From Bryobacter sp. (GTDB lineage Bacteria > Acidobacteriota > Terriglobia > Bryobacterales > Bryobacteraceae), in contig JALHNH010000029.1 of assembly GCA_022843625.1 (NCBI GenBank), positions 1-64,000 on the forward strand: a stretch of 64,000 nucleotides of DNA, in the 5' to 3' direction. The notes under the pieces were generated by a model that saw nothing but the letters and a program-made list of their open reading frames with translations, made no database searches and was not told where the DNA came from. The translations under genes and the position numbers were made by a program. This document shows, one piece after another, positions 1-8,950 of the stretch. Within the stretch, counting starts at the first letter, position 1; each line of letters opens with the position of its first letter.

Positions 1-2461
1 GCAGGTGATTTTCTTCCCAATGCAACTCTTTGAAGACTCTCGCATCGAGAGAAGCATTTGATGGGGTATAGAAAGGGTTTCGCCCGAGACCGTTTGCTCT
101 GGCTGTAAGCGGAAAAGCACCAGTTCGAAAAGTGTCTGAAGTTTCAAGGGCGGGCATTGGCCTGCCAGACCCGAAAGTAAAGCTGGGCACGATGTGAATA
201 TGCGACAACTTCTCGCTCAGCTTTTCCAGGGCTTCAATCTCAAAGAGGGCCGTGGCAGTAATCCGGTGCGCCTGGTGCTGCCGGCTCAAGGCCCATTCCG
301 GTCGCATATTGAGAGGATTTTGCGGCTGTTCATCAAAATCGGAACCATCGTCAAGGGTGCGGCCTCCGGTGTAGGAGAGCAGATAGCCAAACTCGCTGGT
401 CATCTTGCGGCTTAACGTCACCGTGATGCCGTCATAGCTGGAAGTGGCGTTTTGTTCGAGCAGGAATTGCGCGGGCAGCGTCCCCAGGTAGTTGCGAATT
501 CTGGGCAAATGCAAGCCGCGCACGTGGCTATATTCGAAGGCGAGCGTTGTATCGGAATTCAGCTGCCGCTCCGCCCCGGCCGTAACCTTGGCTCCGTAGG
601 TCGCCGGTAACTGCGCCGAGGCGCGATAGCTTGAGCGGAATTGCAAATTTAAGCCCGGATAGTCAAACTGCTCAAACGCGCGCACGCCGTCTTTCTGTAT
701 TGCCTCATTCAAAAAGCTCAAAGGATAACGATCGAAGAAGAGGCCCGCCCCCAGGCGAAACACCATCTTAGAATCTCCTTTGGGATGCCAGGCCAGCCCC
801 AGTCTGGGGGCAATGTTTCTGGCGGAAGCTGGCAACCCAGCCGGCATAAATTGATAGTCGTAGCGCAGGCCCGCTTCGATCGTAAGTCCTCGCCGGGCCT
901 GCCAGCGGTCATTGATCCAGAAGCCCATTGGGGTGGTGCTGTAAGCTGTTTGCGGGTTGCCTACGGCTCGTATGGTGAAGTCCGGTTGCCGGGCCAGATA
1001 AGACGCAAAGGTGGGAAAAACTGCAACGCCGCCAAAGCGGTTTGCCAGGCGGCCATCGAAGTTTACCCGGTGCACGCTGGCACCAATGGAAACGGTATTG
1101 CGACCGGCGATCCAGGTCAGTCCATTGACTGCCTCAAAGTGAGCCTCACTGCGCTGTTGGTCCAGCCGCCAGCCCTGCCCGAAACTCAAGACCCCGGGGA
1201 TCTCAACGAAGGGATCGCGCGAGTTCGGCGTCAACTCCAGTGCCCTCCGCCCGTATTGAAAGGTGAAATTGTTCAGCAGAGTGGCACTGAAGGCGCTCGA
1301 CAGCGTCGCAACAAAACCGTGGTCGGCAACTCTTGAGGATCCGCGCGAAGTATAGTCCGAGATGTTTTCAATTCCCTGCACTCCCGCTTTTACGCGGCCG
1401 AGCGAATAGGCATATCGCAGGGAACCACTATGCACGTTACTGAAGATATGCTGCACCTTGCCCGAATACTGGTAGTTTCGCTCTGCGGCGCGGAATGAGA
1501 AGGGGTTGCGGAATCCAGTAAAACCCTCTGACCATTCATCACAATCTTCGCGATACATCTCGACGGCAGTGGCGAAGAAGGTCTTGTCTCGTTTTATTGG
1601 GCCGCTTGCGGAAGCTCCAGGCTGCCAACGCCGCAACCGTGGCCGGCTGCTGATGCCGAACTCGGGGTTGCGCGCATTGAGAGCCTCGTTCTGAAAGAGA
1701 AACTCCGCATGGCCATGCAGGGCATTTGACCCTGACCGCGTAACGATGTTCACCACCCCACCAGCTGCCCCGCCGAGTTCAGCTGAGACAGTCGTGCCGG
1801 CAATCCGAAGCTCCTGCACCATCTCGAGCGGCACTGAAACCCGAATCGCCCCGCTGGTCTCGTCGCGGTTGTCCGACCCATCGATTGAAACCGAGTTGTT
1901 GCGCGAGCGAATCCCGTTGGATACAAAACCAGAATCGTTATTCGCATTCCAACTGGCAGCCGGGCTTCGGCCTGTGGATTGCCCTTGTGCGGGCGCCATC
2001 CCAGGTGCAGTAAGGACAAAGTTCACGTAATTCCGGCCTTGCGCCGAAGAGTGCTCCATGCGCTCATAACCGAAGGCTACTGCCGAAGAGGTTGCGCTCA
2101 CATCGAGCACTGGTGCCTCGTCCACCACTTCCAGCTTTTCCGACACGCTGGACAGTCGCAACTCCACTTTCTGAAATAGCGACTGTCCAGCACCCACCAG
2201 CAACTCAGGGTATTCTTTGCCCGCAAAGCCAGGCGCTTCAATCGTCATGGAGTAGGGCCCGGCATTCAGATTGGCTAGCAAAAACTCGCCCCGCTCATTG
2301 GTCTGTGTTTCGCGGCCTTGATTGGTATCCACGCTGGCGGCTCGAATCTTCGCCCCTTGCACTGGTGCCCCTTGCGGGTCCGTCACTGTCCCGCTGATCG
2401 CCCCACTCCGGCTCGAGACCTGACCCCAAAGCAATAGCTGCAATTGGAGTATCAATATCAC
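1..2461 (-). CDS. TonB-dependent receptor with carboxypeptidase-regulatory-like N-terminal domain (3' end outside window)
   Basis: The minus-strand frame is open from a GTG at 2461 to the left edge (about 820 codons), so the C-terminus is missing. I checked the same frame at about 2400, 1550, 1130 and 420 and saw no stop. The N-terminus has a hydrophobic signal (VILILQLQLLLWGQ), then a regulatory-like beta-sandwich starting GAISGTVTDPQGAPVQG. A plug-like region follows, with the substrate-loop motif SIDGSDNRDETSG, and then a long aromatic-rich barrel. The order matches Oar-like outer-membrane receptors of Acidobacteria, which import large substrates using TonB energy. A second in-frame GTG lies at 2488. 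The gene diverges from deoC across fewer than 90 bp. The substrate is unknown. Confidence 0.88.
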   Translation of the reverse strand, partial: MILILQLQLLLWGQVSSRSGAISGTVTDPQGAPVQGAKIRAASVDTNQGRETQTNERGEFLLANLNAGPYSMTIEAPGFAGKEYPELLVGAGQSLFQKVELRLSSVSEKLEVVDEAPVLDVSATSSAVAFGYERMEHSSAQGRNYVNFVLTAPGMAPAQGQSTGRSPAASWNANNDSGFVSNGIRSRNNSVSIDGSDNRDETSGAIRVSVPLEMVQELRIAGTTVSAELGGAAGGVVNIVTRSGSNALHGHAEFLFQNEALNARNPEFGISSRPRLRRWQPGASASGPIKRDKTFFATAVEMYREDCDEWSEGFTGFRNPFSFRAAERNYQYSGKVQHIFSNVHSGSLRYAYSLGRVKAGVQGIENISDYTSRGSSRVADHGFVATLSSAFSATLLNNFTFQYGRRALELTPNSRDPFVEIPGVLSFGQGWRLDQQRSEAHFEAVNGLTWIAGRNTVSIGASVHRVNFDGRLANRFGGVAVFPTFASYLARQPDFTIRAVGNPQTAYSTTPMGFWINDRWQARRGLTIEAGLRYDYQFMPAGLPASARNIAPRLGLAWHPKGDSKMVFRLGAGLFFDRYPLSFLNEAIQKDGVRAFEQFDYPGLNLQFRSSYRASAQLPATYGAKVTAGAERQLNSDTTLAFEYSHVRGLHLPRIRNYLGTLPAQFLLEQNATSSYDGITVTLSRKMTSEFGYLLSYTGGRTLDDGSDFDEQPQNPLNMRPEWALSRQHQAHRITATALFEIEALEKLSEKLSHIHIVPSFTFGSGRPMPALETSDTFRTGAFPLTARANGLGRNPFYTPSNASLDARVFKELHWEENHL

Positions 2462-2547
2462 TTGAACAACTGATGAAGTGTACTGCACGACTGAAGCTTA
2501 ACCCACGGGGCTATATCCGGGCAAGTTATTCTAAACTGCTTAGAACC

Positions 2548-3285
2548 ATGAGCGACAAATCGAACCTCACCCACCTGGATCTTTCAAAGATGATTGACCA
2601 TTCCCTGCTCAATCCAACTCTGACCGAGGAGGCACTCGAGCGCGGCATTCAGCTGGCGCTCGCCTACGACACGGGTAGTGTTTGCATCATGCCCTTTGCG
2701 CTCAAGCGTTGCGCTTCGCTGCTCAAAGGATCTACCGTGAAGGCCAGCACGACTATTGGCTTCCCGCACGGCTGCGTCACAACCGATACCAAGCTGGCAG
2801 AAACTGTGCAGGCCTTACGCGACGGCGGAGAGGAACTCGACATGGTGGTCAATATTTCGAAAGTTTTGTCCGGGGATTGGGATTATGTCGAAGCCGACAT
2901 TCGCGTTGTGGTTGAGATCGCCCACGAAGCTGGCCAGAAGGTGAAAGTGATCTTCGAGAATTGCTATCTCAACACGGACCAGAAGATCCGCCTTTGTCAG
3001 ATTTGCTCCGATCTTGGCGCAGACTGGGTCAAGACATCTACCGGTTATGGCACTTCGGGCTCTACCGATGAAGACCTCAAGCTCATGCGTGAACATGCCT
3101 CTCCCCACATTCAGGTGAAGGCTGCCGGCGGCATCCGCGACCTCGATGCGCTCCTGCGGGTGCGGGCTCTTGGAGTCACGCGCGTTGGCGCTACCGCCAC
3201 CGCAGTCATCATGGACGAGTTCCGTCGCCGGGAAGGCCTGGAACCGATCATTTTCAACGCAACGACAACGCCTGCCGGCTACTAA
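2548..3285 (+). CDS. deoC: deoxyribose-phosphate aldolase
   Basis: A 245-residue class I aldolase that cleaves 2-deoxyribose-5-phosphate to glyceraldehyde-3-phosphate and acetaldehyde in deoxynucleoside catabolism. The Schiff-base lysine is K162 in VKTSTGYG, the second catalytic lysine is K191 in VKAAGGIR, and the proton-relay aspartate is about D98 in ELDMVVNI. The N-terminal helix LSKMIDHSLLNPT is typical. The ATG at 2548 is preferred over an in-frame ATG at 2473, because the 25 residues upstream do not resemble the family and would run into the divergent promoter region. No other deo gene is adjacent. The 3' end overlaps the convergent methyltransferase by 4 nt. Confidence 0.95.
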   Translation: MSDKSNLTHLDLSKMIDHSLLNPTLTEEALERGIQLALAYDTGSVCIMPFALKRCASLLKGSTVKASTTIGFPHGCVTTDTKLAETVQALRDGGEELDMVVNISKVLSGDWDYVEADIRVVVEIAHEAGQKVKVIFENCYLNTDQKIRLCQICSDLGADWVKTSTGYGTSGSTDEDLKLMREHASPHIQVKAAGGIRDLDALLRVRALGVTRVGATATAVIMDEFRRREGLEPIIFNATTTPAGY

Positions 3286-4226
3286 ACCGGTAGCGCTTCC
3301 ACCAGGTGCATCAGGCTCTGCGTAGGAATCACACGCCCCAGCGAAAACCCCGAAGCGGCAAACAAAGCGGCAAAATCGTCAGCCGTGCGCTCGCGCCCGC
3401 CTGTCATCGCAAGCATATTGATATCCATGAATTTGCCCGGTTCAGGCACATTTGCAGGCCCCACCATCACTTCGACCAGTAGCAGGCGGCCGCTGGCCGG
3501 CATCACTTTTCGGATCTGGCGAAGAATCGCGATCGACTTCTCGTCATCCCAGTCATGGATGATGTTCTTGGCTATGTAGAGATCGGCGCCTTCAGCGACC
3601 GATTCAAAAAAGCTCCCGCCGACGCAAGTGGTCCGCGCTGACAGGCCCGCTTCGGCGAGCATCTTTCGCGCACCATCGGCCACATAAGCCTGATCAAAAA
3701 CGATGCCTTCCATTGCTGGATTCGCCTCAAGAATCGCGCGTATCAACCAGCCATGTCCGCCACCAACATCGCACACGCGCTTGTGTTGACTAAAGTCAAA
3801 AGCCGCCACTACCGCCGCATTTGTCTGCAATGTAAAATCGGTCATCGAAGCATCGAATATCGCCGCGCGGTCTGGGTTCTTGCGATAATGTTCCCAAATG
3901 TCGCAACCCTCTGCGATATCGGTGGCGATGCCACCCCCACGGACGACATCAAGCAGGCTCCCCCAGGCATTCCAGTGTTCTCCGAAGGTGGCCATGCGCA
4001 CGAAATTCCGCATCCCCTGGGGATTGCTGCTCAGCAGCATGCTGCTTAAAGGCGTCAGCGCGAAGGTCTTTTCGGGCAATTCTGTAAACACGCCCGTTGC
4101 GGCCAACATCCGCAGCACGCGGTAGAGCGAGTCCTCATGCGTAGAGGTTTCCGCTGCAAGTGCGCTTACAGTTTTTGGGCCCTTTTCCAGGCAATCGGCG
4201 ATGCCAAGTTCGGCGGCCACTCCCAA
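3282..4226 (-). CDS. SAM-dependent O-methyltransferase, plant/bacterial family 2, N-terminus interrupted
   Basis: The protein has a winged-helix dimerisation region (about residues 1-65: AAELGIADCLEKGPKTVSAL), a SAM-binding motif VCDVGGGHGW at about 151-160, and the catalytic-type His at about 224 in AKNIIHDWDDEKS. This is the acetylserotonin/hydroxyneurosporene O-methyltransferase family. Translation in the intact frame can start only at TTG 4226, which trims the first helix. In the same frame 66 nt upstream there is a better ATG (4292) followed by 17 family-like codons and then TAG at 4239-4241. Either the gene is recently broken, or it makes a slightly shortened protein. The methyl acceptor cannot be inferred. 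Confidence 0.8.
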   Translation of the reverse strand: MGVAAELGIADCLEKGPKTVSALAAETSTHEDSLYRVLRMLAATGVFTELPEKTFALTPLSSMLLSSNPQGMRNFVRMATFGEHWNAWGSLLDVVRGGGIATDIAEGCDIWEHYRKNPDRAAIFDASMTDFTLQTNAAVVAAFDFSQHKRVCDVGGGHGWLIRAILEANPAMEGIVFDQAYVADGARKMLAEAGLSARTTCVGGSFFESVAEGADLYIAKNIIHDWDDEKSIAILRQIRKVMPASGRLLLVEVMVGPANVPEPGKFMDINMLAMTGGRERTADDFAALFAASGFSLGRVIPTQSLMHLVEALPV

Positions 4227-4292
4227 GCCCTTAGCGACCTAGGCGCCGGTCAACATCTGAAACAGAATTTGAGGTGGTTGTGGTTCAGTCAT
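4227..4292 (-). other. orphaned 5' coding segment of the O-methyltransferase with amber codon 18
   Basis: In frame with the methyltransferase, ATG at 4290-4292 opens the peptide MTEPQPPQILFQMLTGA, followed by TAG (4239-4241) and then VAKGLGVAAELGIADCLEKG. Family members normally read straight through here, usually with an aromatic residue at or next to this site. The segment is therefore the natural N-terminus, cut by a single stop codon, not a leader peptide. Confidence 0.65.
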
Positions 4293-4394
4293 AATCTTGT
4301 CAATGAGATACGCGCACGACAGAACATCAGACAGATCGCTAAAGAAAAATAAATTCGCATCGATCAACTTTCTGGAATCGATCCTCGTCTTCAT

Positions 4395-4949
4395 TTGCGG
4401 AGTCAGAATTTGATTTTCCGGGAAGTGGAGGATCGCGATCTCGTCATCAAGGCGGCGAAAGGGAATGTTGACGCATTCAACCTTCTCGTATCACGCCACG
4501 AGAAACGTGTCTTCAATTACTTGCTGAGACTTGTGGGAAATCGCGAAGACGCCCTGGATTTGACCCAGGACGTTTTCCTGAAGGCCTACCAGAATTTGAC
4601 CAAACTGAGCGATGTGGGACGGTTCTCTCCTTGGCTGTTTCGTATCGCTCACAACGAGGCCTATTCTCTGCTCCGCCGCAATCGACCCGATACGGCGGAG
4701 CTTATTTACGATCCGCCAACGGCTAGTGCCAAAGAAGGAATGTTTCCGATCGAGATGAACATCGCAGTCGAAAGAGCTCTCGGGCATCTCACCGCAGACC
4801 AGCGCGAGGCCGTCGTGCTCAAAATTTATCAGGGATTCAAATTCGAAGAAATGGCGGAGATCCTCGATCTGCCGCTCTCAACCATCAAGTCGCGCCTTTA
4901 TTCGGCGCTCGACATACTTAAGGGCGCCCTCGCGCCAGTGAAGGGATAA
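4395..4949 (+). CDS. RNA polymerase ECF-type sigma factor
   Basis: About 184 residues with sigma region 2 (AFNLLVSRHEKRVFNYLLRL through ALDLTQDVFLKAY and FSPWLFRIAHNEA) and region 4 (ALGHLTADQREAVVLKIYQG and LPLSTIKSRLYSAL). These features define an extracytoplasmic-function sigma factor that directs RNA polymerase to its own promoters. The frame opens at TTG 4395. GTG 4425 is a plausible later start, and neither has a strong ribosome-binding site. It lies 6 bp before an anti-sigma-like gene, and the same tight spacing continues into the type II secretion genes. This suggests that it heads, and perhaps controls, that array. Confidence 0.9.
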   Translation: MRSQNLIFREVEDRDLVIKAAKGNVDAFNLLVSRHEKRVFNYLLRLVGNREDALDLTQDVFLKAYQNLTKLSDVGRFSPWLFRIAHNEAYSLLRRNRPDTAELIYDPPTASAKEGMFPIEMNIAVERALGHLTADQREAVVLKIYQGFKFEEMAEILDLPLSTIKSRLYSALDILKGALAPVKG

Positions 4950-4955
4950 CGCAAT

Positions 4956-5540
4956 ATGGACCATTCCCAAATCGATCTCAACGCCTACGCACTCGGTGAG
5001 GGTACACCCGCCGAGCGGGCCGCAGCCGCTGCGCATCTGGCACAATCCTCAGAAGCAGCTCTAGAATTTGAACGTCTGCAATTGACGCTGACCGCGCTTC
5101 AGGGCCTGCGTGACGAGGAAGTGCCACGACGTATCGCCTTTGTTTCAGACCCTGTGTTTGAGCCCTCGTTCTGGCAGCGCTTCTGGGCTTCCGGTCCGCG
5201 TCTTGCTTTCGGTGGTGCGGCAATGCTGGCTTGTGCCATTACAGCTCATGGCTTCCTAATGCGCCCGGTGGCGCAACCCGTTCCCCCTGCAGTGGTCCAG
5301 ATTTCGCAAGCGGATGTCGATGCAGCGGTTGAAAAAGCAGTGCAGGCAGTAGAAGCCCGCACTGAAAACCGCGTCCGTCAGGAAGTAAGCCTGGCGGTAA
5401 ACAGAACTGAAAAGCGCTTCACGCAGGAGATTCAGATGATGGCCGCCTCATTCCAGGAGAACGACACACTCCTGCGTAAACAGATGAACCGGATGTACGT
5501 AACCAACGCTGGCCTGGCCGCCGGATTTTCCAAGGAATAG
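4956..5540 (+). CDS. probable membrane anti-sigma factor
   Basis: 194 residues. The N-terminal cytoplasmic segment (1-75) begins DLNAYALGEGTPAERAAAAAHL, a common start for anti-sigma proteins. One transmembrane helix follows at about 84-102 (LAFGGAAMLACAITAHGFLM), then a periplasmic Glu/Arg-rich coiled-coil-like tail. The HxxxCxxC zinc site of ZAS-type anti-sigma factors is absent. The assignment rests on topology, the N-terminal pattern and the position 6 bp after the ECF gene. Inferred role: it holds the sigma factor at the membrane and responds to a periplasmic cue. The next gene starts 2 bp after its stop. Confidence 0.7.
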   Translation: MDHSQIDLNAYALGEGTPAERAAAAAHLAQSSEAALEFERLQLTLTALQGLRDEEVPRRIAFVSDPVFEPSFWQRFWASGPRLAFGGAAMLACAITAHGFLMRPVAQPVPPAVVQISQADVDAAVEKAVQAVEARTENRVRQEVSLAVNRTEKRFTQEIQMMAASFQENDTLLRKQMNRMYVTNAGLAAGFSKE

Positions 5541-5542
5541 TC

Positions 5543-6073
5543 ATGAAGTACTTCTTAGCTCCCTTTCTCGCTGCTTCACTACTAATTGCCGCCGTCACTG
5601 AACCCGTTCTGAATCGCACGATGCTCATCAAGGTTGAAAAACGGATTGATCAGCGTCTCGAAACTCTCTTCGATGAGCCTTTCCTGTTGCTCGGAATGAC
5701 TCGCGGCCTTTACCTCGACAAGTTTGGCGCTGTCTTCAGCGCAGAGCTGCAATTGGTGTCTACACCGGGAGTTGGAACCTTCGGCTTTACCGCGCCCACA
5801 AGCGAAATGCTTGTTGCCACCCGCAAGAAGAAACTCGAACGTCTTCCTCTGCTCAAGGACGCCATGCGTGCCCAACTCGCCTCTGCCGCCATTGCTCTTG
5901 AGAAGCTGCCGGTTGACGAAAAAGTGGTTCTTGGTATCTCGATCTTCCGCCGTTCGTGGGAAGATTCAACAGGTCTCCCAGCGCAGATCGTGATGCAAGC
6001 CACTCGTAAAGACCTGCTTAACGCCCGCACTGCGCCAGCCATTGAGGCCGCCATCAAAATCCAAGAGTTTTAG
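5543..6073 (+). CDS. exported hypothetical protein
   Basis: 176 residues, family not recognised. A hydrophobic signal sequence (MKYFLAPFLAASLLIAAVTE) precedes a soluble alpha/beta domain with many charged residues and no Cys. It lies between the sigma/anti-sigma pair and gspE, with gaps of 2 and 7 bp, so it is almost certainly co-transcribed with them. It may be a periplasmic partner of the anti-sigma tail or an accessory secretion factor. No motif decides between these. Confidence 0.75.
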   Translation: MKYFLAPFLAASLLIAAVTEPVLNRTMLIKVEKRIDQRLETLFDEPFLLLGMTRGLYLDKFGAVFSAELQLVSTPGVGTFGFTAPTSEMLVATRKKKLERLPLLKDAMRAQLASAAIALEKLPVDEKVVLGISIFRRSWEDSTGLPAQIVMQATRKDLLNARTAPAIEAAIKIQEF

Positions 6074-6080
6074 TTCCACC

Positions 6081-7730
6081 ATGCACGCTCCTGCCAAGCT
6101 CGGCGAACGCCTAGTCGCTCGAAATCTGATCTCCCCTGCCGAACTCGAACAAGCTCTCGAGTTGCAGCGGGAGCGCAACGACAAGCTTGGCAAAATTCTC
6201 GTCGATCTGGGCTTCATCGCACAGCGTGAAGTGATGGCAGAGCTTAGCGATCAGTTGGGTCTCCAACTGGTTGTAATCGATGCGCCGCCCGCTACCGGGC
6301 CTGAGCTCGATGGCCTCTCCCCGCGCTTTCTACGACAGTCGAAAATCTACCCGCTTTCCTTTGATGGGTCCGAGCTTACCCTCGCCATGGCCGACCCGCT
6401 CGACTTTGAAGTGCTCTCTTCGGTAGCCAGCAGCACCGGCCTTAAAGTGATTCCGGTGCTCGCCAACGAAACCGAAATTGTCGATGCCATCGAGCGCCAC
6501 TACAGCGAAGGCCGCCGGGCCGAAAATACCGATGACTTTGGCAACACCGATGCCGCTGAAGACCTCGAACATCTTCGTGACATGGCCTCTGAGGCTCCGG
6601 TCATTCGTCTGGTCAATCACATGATCGCCGTCGCTGTCGAATCGAGAGCGAGCGACATTCACATCGAGCCTTTCGAAAAAGATTTCCGTATTCGTTACCG
6701 CATTGATGGTGTGCTGATCAACCAGGAGCCGCCACCCAAAGAGATGAAAGCCGCCATCATCTCTCGCCTCAAGCTGATGGCCAAGCTCAACATTGCTGAA
6801 CGACGTCTTCCGCAAGACGGCCGTATCAAGATCAAGACTCTGGGGCGCGAAGTCGATCTTCGTGTTTCCACCTTGCCAACCCTTTACGGGGAGAGCGTCG
6901 TCATGCGTATTCTCGATCGCTCCGCTACGGGCTTTTACGATCTGCGCAGCCTGGGCTTCGATGACAAAATGCTCAATCTCATGGAGCAATTCACCGAGAT
7001 GCCCCACGGCATCTTCCTCGTCACCGGCCCTACTGGTAGCGGAAAATCAACCACACTCTATTCCGCTCTTAAGCGCGCCAACAAGACCGAGCGCAAGATC
7101 ATCACGATTGAAGATCCTGTCGAATATCAGATGGACGGCATCAACCAGATCCACGTCAATCCCACCATCGGCCTCACCTTCGCCGCCGGCCTTCGCCATA
7201 TCGTAAGGCAAGACCCCGACGTCATCATGGTGGGCGAAATCCGCGATCGCGAAACCGCCGATATCGCCATTCGTGCAGCCCTCACAGGCCACTTCGTATA
7301 CTCGACTCTCCACACCAACGACGCCCCCAGCGCGATCACGCGCCTCACCGATATGGGCGTCGAAAACTACCTGCTCACTTCTTCGATCGTTGCTGTCCTC
7401 GCACAGCGCCTGGTGCGTCGCATTTGTCAGGAATGCAAAGAGCACGTGGGCGAAACTACCTCATTCGATGGGGCCAAAGTTCCTGTTTACAAGGGCCGCG
7501 GCTGCGAAATCTGCCTGCATACCGGCTACAAGGGCCGCATCGCCATCTTCGAGCTGATGCAGCTCAATGAAGAGATTCGCCGTCTCATCATGCGGAACGA
7601 AGATGCAAGTATCCTGACTGAAGCCGCGCGTCGCAACGGTATGCGCAATCTTCGTGAAGACGGCTGGCATAAGATCGCAACAGGCATGACCACCCCGGAC
7701 GAAGTCATCCGTGTCACGCAGGAGTTTTAG
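6081..7730 (+). CDS. gspE: type II secretion system assembly ATPase GspE
   Basis: 549 residues. The N-terminal MshEN/GspE-N-like domain begins LGERLVARNLISPAELEQAL. The ATPase core has Walker A GPTGSGKST at about 316-324, Asp boxes around TIEDPVEYQMDGI, and Walker B/His-box residues through IMVGEIRDRETAD and TLHTNDA. A CxxC...CxxC pair (CQEC and CEIC) forms the GspE zinc domain. This cytoplasmic hexamer powers pseudopilus growth. ATG 6081 starts exactly at the family N-terminus. An upstream in-frame ATG would overlap the previous gene. Confidence 0.96.
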   Translation: MHAPAKLGERLVARNLISPAELEQALELQRERNDKLGKILVDLGFIAQREVMAELSDQLGLQLVVIDAPPATGPELDGLSPRFLRQSKIYPLSFDGSELTLAMADPLDFEVLSSVASSTGLKVIPVLANETEIVDAIERHYSEGRRAENTDDFGNTDAAEDLEHLRDMASEAPVIRLVNHMIAVAVESRASDIHIEPFEKDFRIRYRIDGVLINQEPPPKEMKAAIISRLKLMAKLNIAERRLPQDGRIKIKTLGREVDLRVSTLPTLYGESVVMRILDRSATGFYDLRSLGFDDKMLNLMEQFTEMPHGIFLVTGPTGSGKSTTLYSALKRANKTERKIITIEDPVEYQMDGINQIHVNPTIGLTFAAGLRHIVRQDPDVIMVGEIRDRETADIAIRAALTGHFVYSTLHTNDAPSAITRLTDMGVENYLLTSSIVAVLAQRLVRRICQECKEHVGETTSFDGAKVPVYKGRGCEICLHTGYKGRIAIFELMQLNEEIRRLIMRNEDASILTEAARRNGMRNLREDGWHKIATGMTTPDEVIRVTQEF

Positions 7731-7738
7731 CACTCAAG

Positions 7739-8947
7739 ATGACTACCTTCCAGTTCCGGGCAGTAACAAGTGACGGCAAACCCCGTACCGGCAGCTACAC
7801 TGCCGAGAACGAAAAACTGGTTGCCTCAGAACTTCGCCGCCAGGGGCTCACCCCCACCTACATCGGTCTCAACAAGAGCAAAGGCTTCGAGCTGAACCTC
7901 CCTGAATTTGGCGGCGGCAAACGTCGGGATGTACTCTTCTTTACTCAAGAACTGGCCACGCTGCTCTCCTCAAGCGTCCCTGTCGACCGCGCGCTCTCGA
8001 TCGTCAGCGAACTTACCGAGAAGCCTGCCTTCCGCTCCGTAGTCCTCGACATCCTGCGTCTGCTTAAAGGCGGCAAGGCCCTGGCCGACACGCTCGCGAC
8101 GCACCCGGGCTACTTCTCTGACCTTTACATAAACATGGTGCGTGCAGGTGAAGCTTCGGGCTCGCTCTCCATGGTTTTCCAGCGCCTCTCCGACTTTGAG
8201 CGCAACCGCGACGAACTGCGCGGCTACATCATCAGCGCACTCATGTACCCGCTCCTGCTCGGCCTCACCGGCGTTGGTGCAATTGTTGTCCTGATGTACT
8301 ATGTTGTGCCTAAGTTCGCGACCATCTTTGAAGGCGGACGGATGGTAATCCCGCTCCCCACCCTGATCATGTTGCGCACGAGCGAATTCCTTCAGGCCTG
8401 GGGCTGGCTGATGGGCCTTGTGATCACTGTTGGAACGATCAGTTTCTTTAGCTACATCCGAACTCCCAAAGGCCGCTGGTGGTGGGACGACTTTCGCCTC
8501 AAGGTGCCGCTGCTCGGCGATGCCCTGCGCAAAGCTGAGACTGCCCGCTTCGCCAGAGCTATGTCGACACTGGTGTCCAATACCGTACCGCTGGTGCAAT
8601 CCATTCAGATCGCGGGAGGAACTCTCGGCAACCAGCGCATTGCGAAAGCTCTTGAATCGGTAGCCCAGGGCGTCAAGCGCGGTGAAGGCATCTCGGTGCC
8701 CTTGCGCCGCTGCGGACAGTTTCCGTCTCTGGCCGCCCACTTGCTGAGTGTGGGTGAAGAGACCGGCAAGCTGGATGAGATGTTCACCCGGATGGCCGAC
8801 ATCTACGAGGCCGACACTCGCGACGCCGTAAAACGCTTTACATCTTTGTTTGAACCCCTGCTCATCCTTACAATGGGCATCGTAGTAGGAGCGCTGATCC
8901 TCAGCATGCTCCTCGCCATCACCAGCATCAACGAGGTTGCAATCTAA
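7739..8947 (+). CDS. gspF: type II secretion system inner-membrane platform protein GspF
   Basis: 402 residues with two duplicated cytoplasmic T2SSF domains (FFTQELATLLSSSVPVDRAL and ARFARAMSTLVSNTVPLVQS). These are separated by the hydrophobic pair around YIISALMYPLLLGLTGVG and WLMGLVITVGTISFF, with a C-terminal helix (LLILTMGIVVGALILSMLLA). The platform couples GspE to pseudopilin assembly. The start lies 8 bp after the gspE stop and the length is normal for the family. Confidence 0.96.
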   Translation: MTTFQFRAVTSDGKPRTGSYTAENEKLVASELRRQGLTPTYIGLNKSKGFELNLPEFGGGKRRDVLFFTQELATLLSSSVPVDRALSIVSELTEKPAFRSVVLDILRLLKGGKALADTLATHPGYFSDLYINMVRAGEASGSLSMVFQRLSDFERNRDELRGYIISALMYPLLLGLTGVGAIVVLMYYVVPKFATIFEGGRMVIPLPTLIMLRTSEFLQAWGWLMGLVITVGTISFFSYIRTPKGRWWWDDFRLKVPLLGDALRKAETARFARAMSTLVSNTVPLVQSIQIAGGTLGNQRIAKALESVAQGVKRGEGISVPLRRCGQFPSLAAHLLSVGEETGKLDEMFTRMADIYEADTRDAVKRFTSLFEPLLILTMGIVVGALILSMLLAITSINEVAI

Positions 8948-8950
8948 TCT

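Noticed and set aside
785..1336. 183-codon plus-strand frame
   Set aside because: It is antisense to the well-supported TonB receptor frame, with unnatural composition and no domain.
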